In this document: positions 1-8,241 of the stretch, one piece after another | How positions within the stretch are numbered: the first letter of the stretch is position 1 | Layout of the letters: every line of letters starts with the position of its first letter | Assembly: GCA_964489525.1 (NCBI GenBank) | Contig: CAZAYY010000005.1 | Coordinates: forward strand, 62,001-126,000 | Source: CAZAYY01 sp964489525 | Lineage (GTDB): Bacteria; Chloroflexota; Anaerolineae; Anaerolineales; JABWBV01 | Direction of reading: 5' to 3' | Length of the DNA: 64,000 nucleotides | Made by a program: the position numbers and the translations under genes | Notes under the pieces: model-generated | Told to the model about the DNA's origin: nothing | Database searches by the model: none | What the model saw: the letters and a program-made list of their open reading frames with translations, nothing else

Positions 1-2252
1 ACCGTACCCTGCGCAAGAATTTCTAACTCGCTGTGCTGGCTGAGCACCTCCAGGCGCAGGGTGTGTGGCCCGAGTGAACGGGGTACAACCTGCACCTGAG
101 GCATAGTGATGGTGTACAAATCCCCGGTGTGTTGGGCAACAAATGTCTGCAAGAAAGGTTCACTGGGGCGATAGATGCAGTTATCCGTCACCGGCAAATC
201 CTGTTCCACCAAACCAACGGGAGTGGAATATGCCAGGCGGAAAGTGAGGCAGAAATTCAAATCTACACCTACATCTACAGGCTCAAGGGCAAAGGTGTAA
301 GACATCCCCTGCTCCACCGCAAGCGGCACATCCAGGTTGAACGTATTTAAACTCGGTTCCGCAAAATCTTTAATCAAAAAGCTGCGTGCCAGCAGTTCTT
401 CCTGGTCAGGAGAATCGTACACAGACAGCATCAGCGTCATTTGTTGAGAACCTGCAGCCAGGGAAGCGGCTCTCCCAACCACAATTTCATTTAGCTGACC
501 GGTTTTTTGTGGGTAAAGCACCGCGATAAAAGGGCTGCCAGACCGAACCTGGTTCCCATAGGGCAAAGGAACTGGCTGGGAAAACACCTGCTCAACGCCC
601 TCAGGCGCGCCAGTGGTTATTTTTAAGTTTAAAGGTCCAGGGATGGATTGGTAAATCCAGCGGGAAGATTCAATCCGGGTAATTTCCCGAACATAAATCC
701 GGGTGAACCCATAGGCATAGGCGGCAGTAGCAGCCAGGGCCAACACCCCCAACAAGGCTGCGGCTGTATGCAGAGGCACCCGCCCGGCAAGACGGGTCAG
801 GCTGCCCTGCGCCCCCCCTCCGGAACGATAAGCTTTTTTCCCCCAGTCCCAGGCTTCCACCAGCACCCACCCGGCAATAATCGCCAGGCCGGGGTACACA
901 GGCAGTTGGTAGCGCATGGTTGGGTTCCAAAGGCTGGACTGCCAGGCGAAATACAAAGCCGTCCACCCCCAAACCAGCAGATGCTTGCGCCACTGCCCTG
1001 TAAACGTTTTGAAAGCCATCAAGATAAATCCGGTCCAGGCAATCAGAGCAGCAGGTAAACCAACCCCCCAAAATGTCAGGTTTTGGCCGGAAAACCAGAT
1101 GGGCCGGTCGTACCATTGAACGGAAGGAGGAAAACCAGAATCGGGTTTTACCTGGTTGCTGAGCGAGCGGATGTTGTCCATCCACTGCGGGTTAAGCCCA
1201 ACATCAAAAAAGCCCGGCCCCTGGAAGGCATAAGGCTGGAACACCCGGAAAGAAACCAGGCTGCCCAGGGCAGCCAACGCCATTACGCCAAAAACCACCA
1301 CGAGTTCGCGCTCGCGCCGGGATGGGGGAACGGAAGCAAAATACACCGAAACTGCAGCAGGCAGTATAAACGCCAGCGGCGCCGCTGAAATTTTGGCCGC
1401 CACTGCCAGACCCAACGCAACCCCAAACCAGAAGGCCAATTGCAGAAGCGGGTGGCGCCAGATTTCCAACAGCAGCCCAGTAACAGACCCACCATCCTCC
1501 CTGGCAGACGAGACCGGCACAAAGCGCCGCACCCCAATTTTGATGGCCATATATATGGCGAACCAGGTAAACAGATTGACAAAATTATCCACAGTGAAAA
1601 AGTGGGACTGCTGGATTTGCATTACCGCCAGGGCAGAGAACGCAGCCGCCACCAGGCCCACCCGGCGGTTGTATAAGGCTGCTGCCGCCAGGTAGACCAG
1701 GATAATCACGCCCATATCGGCCAGGGCAGAAGCTGGCCTACCCACCAGGTGCAGGCTTCCATAGCCGGTTTTCTCTAAAAACTCAGCGGCGTAGCGAACC
1801 AAAATCACTGGAAAAGTGCCGTAAACATAAAAGCCGAATCCCCGGTTATACGGGTTTAGATTGGATTTTGCGGTTTTGAAGTAATCGCCCACACCCAGCC
1901 ATTTCCGTTGGTCAGAGGGACAATTTTCAATAGATAGGTCCGGGTTCTGGCAGGTTAGGGGACTGAGCGCCGAACCGACCATAATCAAGAACCGCTCATC
2001 CGGGTGAATATAGGTACCCTCATCCCAGTTCATCCCCACCAGGCGGAAATATGCACCCGCCAGCAATACCACAATCAACAGGGCGCGGTAGACCCAGTCC
2101 CAGTCGGGAGGATGGGAAGCAGACCACTGCGGCCCAGTTTCCTGAGGGGCCTGATCAACAAAAACAGGCTCTTCTACCGGGCTTTCCTGGATTGCCTGGG
2201 CGGTGTCATCTTCCACAGGTTGTTCCTGAGGGGTTTCGCTGGAATTTAGCAT
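1..2252 (-). CDS. GT39/PMT-type membrane glycosyltransferase, 3' end outside the window
   Basis: A frame stays open from an ATG at 2252 to the left edge, at least 750 residues with no stop, so the C-terminus is missing. The N-terminus is an acidic Gln/Glu/Pro-rich cytoplasmic tail of about 50 residues, followed by a first membrane helix (about 54-74) and a luminal loop with HPDER at about 83-87. An acidic pair after the first helix is the hallmark of the PMT/GT39 fold, where it acts with a polyprenyl-phosphate sugar donor. Many further helices follow (for example LADMGVIILVYLAAAALY). It is the last visible gene of a long minus-strand run, 125 bp after the next GT39 gene. The acceptor and sugar cannot be told from sequence. 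The family call is firm. Confidence 0.8.
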   Translation of the reverse strand, partial: MLNSSETPQEQPVEDDTAQAIQESPVEEPVFVDQAPQETGPQWSASHPPDWDWVYRALLIVVLLAGAYFRLVGMNWDEGTYIHPDERFLIMVGSALSPLTCQNPDLSIENCPSDQRKWLGVGDYFKTAKSNLNPYNRGFGFYVYGTFPVILVRYAAEFLEKTGYGSLHLVGRPASALADMGVIILVYLAAAALYNRRVGLVAAAFSALAVMQIQQSHFFTVDNFVNLFTWFAIYMAIKIGVRRFVPVSSAREDGGSVTGLLLEIWRHPLLQLAFWFGVALGLAVAAKISAAPLAFILPAAVSVYFASVPPSRRERELVVVFGVMALAALGSLVSFRVFQPYAFQGPGFFDVGLNPQWMDNIRSLSNQVKPDSGFPPSVQWYDRPIWFSGQNLTFWGVGLPAALIAWTGFILMAFKTFTGQWRKHLLVWGWTALYFAWQSSLWNPTMRYQLPVYPGLAIIAGWVLVEAWDWGKKAYRSGGGAQGSLTRLAGRVPLHTAAALLGVLALAATAAYAYGFTRIYVREITRIESSRWIYQSIPGPLNLKITTGAPEGVEQVFSQPVPLPYGNQVRSGSPFIAVLYPQKTGQLNEIVVGRAASLAAGSQQMTLMLSVYDSPDQEELLARSFLIKDFAEPSLNTFNLDVPLAVEQGMSYTFALEPVDVGVDLNFCLTFRLAYSTPVGLVEQDLPVTDNCIYRPSEPFLQTFVAQHTGDLYTITMPQVQVVPRSLGPHTLRLEVLSQHSELEILAQGT

Positions 2253-2377
2253 ACGGCAATTACTCTTTTCCGTGGTTTGGTTTTTGCTTCTCAAAGGGTA
2301 TATTTTACCGTTGATTGACGCGGTTGGATATCCGGGCCAGAATTCTCACCTGGATCGGAACTGCGTGCCCGTCCAAA

Positions 2378-4387
2378 TCAGCCCGGTGGAACAAACACCA
2401 CCCAAAAATCCCGGCCAAATTGGGATGTGTAGGGTGTTTGGACACTTTGAGGGAACAGCCTGCTCAATTCGTTGAGGGTTTCCACATCTTCCCAATGCAC
2501 GATATAGGCTTTAGCGCCCGGAACCAATTGTGTGCGGAAAATGTCGTGCCGCCAGAGGGCGTAATCCCGGCGAGGAAAGCCAGCCTCGATGCCCACGAGC
2601 CGGGTGTCCACCCAATGGGGGTAGGGAACCACCCAAACTTGAAGCGGGCTTCCCACAACAGCAGTCATCTGGCGCACCGCGCTGCCCACTTCAGAAGTAT
2701 TGAGAATATAAGTGCGGTAATGGGTGGCGTATTGATTAAACACCAGGTCGTAGTTGCTGGCAGCAGACCCAATCAGAGCAGCGCTCACCAACCCTGCCGA
2801 GAGGACTTTGCCCAGGCGGCCAGAAAATCCTTTTTCCAGGCTGGTGGCCAGGGTGTGGAGCGCAAAGCCAATCAGCACTGCAGCGGGGACCATGGCCGCT
2901 CCGCTGCGGTTGAGAGAAGGATTTTCCCCTGGAAAGGCAATCGAAAGCGCAGAGGGCAGCAGTAACACTACCAAAGAAACCGGCAGGGCCAGGTCTTCCC
3001 AGGAGCGCCGCCGGATGTACCGGAAGCCCACGAACAGCAGCCCCAGGGCAAGCAAAACCGCCATCACCACATCCAGCGCAGGGCGCAGCCGCACTGCGTG
3101 AACCCAAATATCCCCGTTATCCCACCAAAAAATGGCCAGGGCCTGCCCCGTTTCCCGTAGGAACACCTGCCAGGCCGGGCCCGGCAGATCGGTTTCCAGC
3201 GAAGTTAGACGGGTCAGCGAACGGTAAAAAAATATGTTGAAATTTGCTTGCGAGTCGAATATAAACCGCAGCAGGGGCAGAAAAACAATTAAAGAAAAAA
3301 TGCCGATAATCATCGTGTGCCAGGCGGCCTGCCAGCGTCGTAAAGCCGAACGGGTATGCAGTAAATATAAACCCACCAAAAACAGCACCAACAGTGGGAC
3401 AATCCGGTAGGCGCTGTAGCCATGCAATCCGATTCCTAGAAATATACCCGCCCGGATGGCATCGGCCCGGCTGCCACGCCGGAGCCCACGGATCAGGTAA
3501 TAGAGCAAAGGGGCAAGCAAAAAGGGGTAAAACGTGTAGCGCAGGGATACACGGGTAATCACATTTAACCAGTATGAAATACCCGCAAAAAAAGCCGCCA
3601 GCCAGCCGGTGCGTTCTCCGCCAAACTCCACCCCTAACCGGTAGACATACGGAATGGTCAACAAACCTGCCAGCAGCGTGGCAATTTTCATACTCATAAA
3701 GGTCAGGCCCGTACCGAATACAACCGAAACCGCAGCCGTCAGATACATTTGCAGCGGTTCGCGGCCGGTGTTGCGCACAAAAAATATCGGGTATTTACCA
3801 TCCAAAATCGTGGCAATGTCCAACAGTTTTTCTGCGTGGTCGCTGTACATTTCCGGGGGAACCGAATCCAGGCGATATGCCCGGAAAAACACCACCACAA
3901 AAACCAACAGCCCCAGTAAAATTACCCGGTTGGAAAGGTAAAACGACCAGTGCCGCTTAAAAAACTCGCGCCCGGGTAAACGCGCCCACAGAGAACCCTT
4001 TCCAGGCGCAAACGCCCAGGCAAAAACCGCCAGGCAAGCCAGCCACAATAAAACATTGACCCACGTAAACTGATTGTCGGAAAACAGCAAGAAAGCAGCC
4101 GCAAACAGCACCATGCCAACCAGGAGCGGCAGAAGACTCACCTCGCCATCATCCACCGGGGCAGCGGGCGGGCGTGAAATGGCCGGTAGGCGGATTTCCC
4201 CTTTTGATATCGCCCAGGTTGCCAGGATCAAAGCCAGCCCATACCCCACCAGCCCCGGCCAGGGCTCAAGCCGGGGCGGTTCAAAAGATTGTTGGGCAAG
4301 CAGTGCAATTCCGAGCGCGGAAAACATCCGCCAGGGAAAACGGAATTGGGTGCGTAAGACCGTTAAAATGCTGGGTTCAACCTGCAT
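2378..4387 (-). CDS. GT39/PMT-type integral-membrane glycosyltransferase
   Basis: 669 residues with about a dozen hydrophobic helices. Residues 1-150 form an N-terminal membrane extension of roughly four helices, and the GT-C core starts near 152. The first large outside loop carries SDHAE (about 182-186), taken as the acidic catalytic motif, followed by GREPLQMYL, a typical PMT_2 stretch. The C-terminal part is a soluble domain ending in FVPPG. The N-terminus begins MQVEPSIL, and the paralogue at 8242-10329 also has EPSIL near its start. The start is 5 bp after the methyltransferase stop, which suggests translational coupling. The likely role is transfer of a sugar from a polyprenyl-phosphate donor to an envelope acceptor; donor and acceptor are unknown. 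Confidence 0.8.
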   Translation of the reverse strand: MQVEPSILTVLRTQFRFPWRMFSALGIALLAQQSFEPPRLEPWPGLVGYGLALILATWAISKGEIRLPAISRPPAAPVDDGEVSLLPLLVGMVLFAAAFLLFSDNQFTWVNVLLWLACLAVFAWAFAPGKGSLWARLPGREFFKRHWSFYLSNRVILLGLLVFVVVFFRAYRLDSVPPEMYSDHAEKLLDIATILDGKYPIFFVRNTGREPLQMYLTAAVSVVFGTGLTFMSMKIATLLAGLLTIPYVYRLGVEFGGERTGWLAAFFAGISYWLNVITRVSLRYTFYPFLLAPLLYYLIRGLRRGSRADAIRAGIFLGIGLHGYSAYRIVPLLVLFLVGLYLLHTRSALRRWQAAWHTMIIGIFSLIVFLPLLRFIFDSQANFNIFFYRSLTRLTSLETDLPGPAWQVFLRETGQALAIFWWDNGDIWVHAVRLRPALDVVMAVLLALGLLFVGFRYIRRRSWEDLALPVSLVVLLLPSALSIAFPGENPSLNRSGAAMVPAAVLIGFALHTLATSLEKGFSGRLGKVLSAGLVSAALIGSAASNYDLVFNQYATHYRTYILNTSEVGSAVRQMTAVVGSPLQVWVVPYPHWVDTRLVGIEAGFPRRDYALWRHDIFRTQLVPGAKAYIVHWEDVETLNELSRLFPQSVQTPYTSQFGRDFWVVFVPPG

Positions 4388-4392
4388 ACTTC

Positions 4393-5244
4393 CTATTCAG
4401 CCAAACGCCGGGCAATGTAAAACGTATAGACACCATCTGAAAGGTCAAGCGGTTCATCGTAAAACCGGCGAACATATTGTTCCGTAAGCGACAGGTTCCA
4501 GGATGCAGACGAAACCAGCCAGCGGCGCGTCAAGGCATGTAAAATGGCACTCGGCAGGCCAAAATAGTGTCCCCATTCCAGGGCGGCCTGGGCAGCAGGG
4601 GAAAAATAATGCCAATACTTCTCAATGCGGAAGCCCGCCTTCGCCAGGCGAGCCTGCCATTGTTCGGGTGAATCGCAGTGATGGTGGCGAGAGATGCGGT
4701 TAAAAAAAGCCCGGTAAGCGTTTGCCAGGAAGCCCAGCCGGATGCGATCCAGAAAACGGCCCACCGAAAGCGTGGAAAGAAAGCGGTCATTGGGCACACA
4801 AAACACAAAAGCAGCCCCTGGCTGAAGCACCCGGGCGGTTTCCGCCAAAACTGCATCGAGGTGGGGAATGTGCTCCAACACTGAGTTGCTCACGGCGCTG
4901 GCAAAATAGCCATCCGGGAAAGGCATTGCCGCGCCATCTGCCAACACCAGAACCGGGTAAAAATGCAACTGGGCCGCTTTATACAGCGGACCTGTCCAGG
5001 GGTCCAGGCCAACATCCGGCGGTGTGGCAAAAGCATGGGTGGCAAAACTGCCGTCACCACAGCCCAAATCTAACACCGGGCCAGGGAGTTCAATATCCTG
5101 GTAAAAGCGGGCTTCTACTGCCCGGAGCAAAGCCCGAAAATAGGGCAGCTCGCGCAGTTGGGGGAGCAGGAAATCTTTCACAACAACTCCGCCACCAGCC
5201 GGTTGGGGGGCAGGCGGGGAAACCGACGGTGCCAATTTATCCAT
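4393..5244 (-). CDS. class I SAM-dependent methyltransferase
   Basis: 283 residues. The SAM-binding motif I reads DLGCGDGSF (about 58-66), and a methyltransf_11-type core follows, with SNSVLEHIPHLDAVL as the post-motif II segment. An N-terminal tail of about 20 Pro/Gly-rich residues precedes the fold. There are no membrane helices, so it is cytosolic. It lies inside the glycosyltransferase run (47 bp after the upstream small membrane protein and 5 bp before the next GT39 gene), so a sugar, lipid carrier or polyprenol-linked intermediate is the likely substrate; this is inference from context. AAAGGAG lies about 11 nt before the ATG. Confidence 0.85.
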   Translation of the reverse strand: MDKLAPSVSPPAPQPAGGGVVVKDFLLPQLRELPYFRALLRAVEARFYQDIELPGPVLDLGCGDGSFATHAFATPPDVGLDPWTGPLYKAAQLHFYPVLVLADGAAMPFPDGYFASAVSNSVLEHIPHLDAVLAETARVLQPGAAFVFCVPNDRFLSTLSVGRFLDRIRLGFLANAYRAFFNRISRHHHCDSPEQWQARLAKAGFRIEKYWHYFSPAAQAALEWGHYFGLPSAILHALTRRWLVSSASWNLSLTEQYVRRFYDEPLDLSDGVYTFYIARRLAE

Positions 5245-5290
5245 CCTTCCACAGCTCCTTTACATTTCATCCAATGATTTGTTGGTATCC

Positions 5291-5830
5291 TTACCGATTG
5301 CGAACCAACCGAAAAGGCAATCCGTGCCAACGCAATATGACCACAACGATTACAGCCAATGCCAGCCATGCCAGTGGTTCTCGCAACCCTGACCACCCGG
5401 CAGACCATCCAAGGGTGTTGGGTGTCAGCAAAGCCAGGCCCATGCCAGCGCGTAAAAGCCCTAACAAAACCAGGCCCAAAGCAGGCAAAAACATCCAGTG
5501 ACGCAGCCAGGCCGGGGGTTCTTGCTTACGACCACCTTCAGGAAAACGGTATTCAATACGCCAGCCCCAATCCCAATGAACCCATAACTTTTTCGGGGAG
5601 CGGCGAGAACCACCGTCTGGTTTGGGCGCAGTAATGGTACGAACCTTAGAGACCAGGTCGCTCCAGCGAACATGGCTCATATACACCAGCATAACCGCTG
5701 CCCCTAAGGCAATAAACGGCCTGGCAGGCAAAAGTCCAGACAATGGCTGCGCAAGAATTGCGTTCATATCCAGGCCAGCCAGCACAATTGCGGCCAGGGT
5801 TGCCCCAAAAATGAACCTTGCCTTTTTCAA
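5291..5830 (-). CDS. small polytopic membrane protein of unknown function
   Basis: 179 residues, and I recognise no family. Two hydrophobic helices lie near the N-terminus (about 5-25 and 35-52). A basic soluble loop of about 55 residues follows, rich in Trp, Arg and Lys (WVHWDWGWRIEYRF). At least two more helices lie in the C-terminal half, and the end is basic (LPFRLVRNR). The start is TTG, overlapping the upstream GT39 stop as TTGA, with GGAGGGGG about 8-10 nt upstream; it is therefore translationally coupled to that glycosyltransferase. It may be a subunit or partner of the neighbouring GT39 enzymes. No catalytic motif is visible. Confidence 0.65.
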   Translation of the reverse strand: MKKARFIFGATLAAIVLAGLDMNAILAQPLSGLLPARPFIALGAAVMLVYMSHVRWSDLVSKVRTITAPKPDGGSRRSPKKLWVHWDWGWRIEYRFPEGGRKQEPPAWLRHWMFLPALGLVLLGLLRAGMGLALLTPNTLGWSAGWSGLREPLAWLALAVIVVVILRWHGLPFRLVRNR

Positions 5831-8229
5831 GGCTGGCCCCCTCCAGGCGGAACAATATACAGCGTAGCCCGGGCGCCCAGCTCACTATCGGTTTCGATGG
5901 GAACGATCGTCCCCATGGGATACCCCTGCTGGACAAACACCAATTCGTTTTTCCGGGGTTCCATCACAATAAACACCAGGCCTCGCTCTGGGGTAAGCGT
6001 TTGTGGTTGGAAAGGGGCTGTAATCGGCTCCAGCACATCTTCTACGGTTGCGCCTTGCACCAGGAAATTAAACACAGGAAAGCCCCAATACACAAACGGT
6101 GGACCAATAAAGTAAAACTGATGGGTATCTTTCAAGTCGTTCAACAGTGGGGCCGCTGCTGTTGCAACCGCAGCATAAGGGCTATCGTACACCCGCCTGG
6201 GTGTGTAGTCCTGAAAATAGGTCGTCAGGCTGTAATACCCAAACCACCCAATCAACACGACCAAAACCGCCCCATAAAGAATGCGATTTGGCGGCTCAAC
6301 ATCCTTTGAATCCCCATGATTTGCGCCGATATTTAACATTCCCCTTTGCCCAACTGCTTTCCCTGCCAAATCCAGCAGTTCAAAAACGGCCATTGTCAAC
6401 AGCATCACCACTGGCACCGTTAACGGCAGTAAGCGATGGCTTTGCGGCGGGGTCAGGCTCAGGACGCTCCCAAACACCACCCAGGCCCAATACCAGGCCG
6501 CCAGGGGAAACAGGCGCGGGCTTCCCCCTGGAAGCAAACCCAATACCGTCACAACTCCTAATCCAAACAAAAACAGAACCCCAAAAACGGGATTGAGGAA
6601 TGGCTTCCCCAGGTTATAAAAAGGCGCACGATCCGGGTAAATGTTAAACGCCAGTACCGAACGGATGAACTGATCCCATAAGATTTCTTGGACAGGCTGG
6701 TTTGTCAGTTCCACTTCCCGCGCCAACCAACCGGATTGGACAATCCCCACCTGGTTTAACCGGCTGTTAAATTCATTGGGATAACGGTAAGCATACTGAA
6801 GGAGGGGTCCGGTGAGAAGCAAAAAAGCCACGAACGCAATTACCATCCCCCCCATATTGCGGCGAGTCCACCGCGAACGATCATACAACAGCCAGTACAA
6901 CAAAATCAGGGGAATGAACAGAACGATAAAACGCGCCCCAATATACACAAAAAATGCCGCTCCCGCAAATACGCCCATCCAAAACCAATCCATCCGGCGT
7001 CCAGTATCTGAAGCCCGGTACAAAAAGTAAAGGGCAAATACAATACAGAACGGGTCGCCGATGCTGTTGAGATTCAATCGCGAGTAGTGAATATGATAAT
7101 GATAGAACGCCAACAACGCTGCAGAAGTCAGGCCAAACGCCTCAGCCTTCCATCCGGTGGGTGTGCTCCCTCCATACAACCGGCGACCCAATAGGTACAC
7201 GCCTAAAACGGTCAGGGCTCCCACCACAGCCCAGGGAAGTCGCAGAGCCCAAACACTTTGACCGAGTGCCGCCTGGATATAAGCGGATGCAAAAATGCCC
7301 ATCGTCGGCTGAGAAGCATAGGCTGTTTTGAAAGGGTTTTGATATTCCCCTTGCAGCACCTTTAACATTTCTAAACCGTACTGAGCCTCATCACCCCCAA
7401 AGGTAAAGGGGATATCGGATAATTTCCAGGTTCGCAAAAACAGCGCAACCAGAATTAATCCCACCAAAATGAACCCTATAGGGCGCCCCGGGGAGGTGGT
7501 AGCAGTCTTTTCTTCAGGAACATCCGCCAGAGAAACCGCAACCCCAAATAACACAATCGCGATTAACCACATCAAAAATGGCACCAAATGAGAGTGATTA
7601 TCTCCCAAGGCTGGCAAGATATCCAATATTGCAACCAGCAAAAACATGGAGAGCAGAACCAAAGCCACCAACCTTGGATTGGAGCGCAGCCAGGCAACCA
7701 GGTCCCCAGGTAGGCCCATCAAATCTCGAAAAATGCCGGTTCCCAACGCAGCCGGATGTGAGGATTCATGATCAACCGGAATCGGGGCGGGGGCAGCATC
7801 TGAAAACGATTCGGCGGGTGTTGGCTCATCATGGTAAGCCTGGTTGATGCTCGCACCCCGTTCTACCAGAAAGACCTCATTTTGCAAAGAATTGACTGGA
7901 ACAGCATTCTCGTGGCGAGGCAGGCTTACCTCGAATAACCGCATGGCGGCAATTTTCACCCTCTCCACCCAGGCCTTGGACCCAGAAACCCAAGAACGCT
8001 GTGCGAAAAGAATGGCAGCCGCACCCATGAAAATCAGGCCAATGGCCAGCAGCGGCGGTTCTACCTGTGGCCGGATCGCGTAACTTCGCTCGAGCAAAAA
8101 CCCACCCAGGGCAATTGCAAGCAAAGGCAGAGCCAACCCCAAAAGGCCCCGGCGGGCAAGCCGGGTTGATTCGGGGGGAAGTTCTTCCGGGTTTTGTTGG
8201 GTTTTGGGTACCGAATAATCTTTATCCAT
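5827..8229 (-). CDS. GT39/PMT-type glycosyltransferase with long N-terminal extension
   Basis: About 800 residues from the ATG at 8229; a GTG two codons upstream at 8235 is also possible, but GGCGGGT is better spaced for the ATG. Residues 1-250 contain two helices near the N-terminus, a Pro/Glu-rich soluble stretch and two more helices. The GT-C core then begins, with GGDEA (about 278-282) after its first helix. HIHYSRL and NQVG.VQSGWL.REV blocks are shared with the next gene upstream (8242-10329), so the two are tandem paralogues. The C-terminal 120 residues form a soluble domain. It overlaps the small membrane protein downstream by 4 bp. The likely role is lipid-linked sugar transfer outside the membrane. 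Confidence 0.8.
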   Translation of the reverse strand: MDKDYSVPKTQQNPEELPPESTRLARRGLLGLALPLLAIALGGFLLERSYAIRPQVEPPLLAIGLIFMGAAAILFAQRSWVSGSKAWVERVKIAAMRLFEVSLPRHENAVPVNSLQNEVFLVERGASINQAYHDEPTPAESFSDAAPAPIPVDHESSHPAALGTGIFRDLMGLPGDLVAWLRSNPRLVALVLLSMFLLVAILDILPALGDNHSHLVPFLMWLIAIVLFGVAVSLADVPEEKTATTSPGRPIGFILVGLILVALFLRTWKLSDIPFTFGGDEAQYGLEMLKVLQGEYQNPFKTAYASQPTMGIFASAYIQAALGQSVWALRLPWAVVGALTVLGVYLLGRRLYGGSTPTGWKAEAFGLTSAALLAFYHYHIHYSRLNLNSIGDPFCIVFALYFLYRASDTGRRMDWFWMGVFAGAAFFVYIGARFIVLFIPLILLYWLLYDRSRWTRRNMGGMVIAFVAFLLLTGPLLQYAYRYPNEFNSRLNQVGIVQSGWLAREVELTNQPVQEILWDQFIRSVLAFNIYPDRAPFYNLGKPFLNPVFGVLFLFGLGVVTVLGLLPGGSPRLFPLAAWYWAWVVFGSVLSLTPPQSHRLLPLTVPVVMLLTMAVFELLDLAGKAVGQRGMLNIGANHGDSKDVEPPNRILYGAVLVVLIGWFGYYSLTTYFQDYTPRRVYDSPYAAVATAAAPLLNDLKDTHQFYFIGPPFVYWGFPVFNFLVQGATVEDVLEPITAPFQPQTLTPERGLVFIVMEPRKNELVFVQQGYPMGTIVPIETDSELGARATLYIVPPGGGQP

Positions 8230-8241
8230 CTGCACACCCGC

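Noticed and set aside
2315..2965. A 216-codon plus-strand frame over the GT39 gene at 2378
   Set aside because: The reverse strand has a complete GT39 protein; this peptide has no signal, helix or motif.
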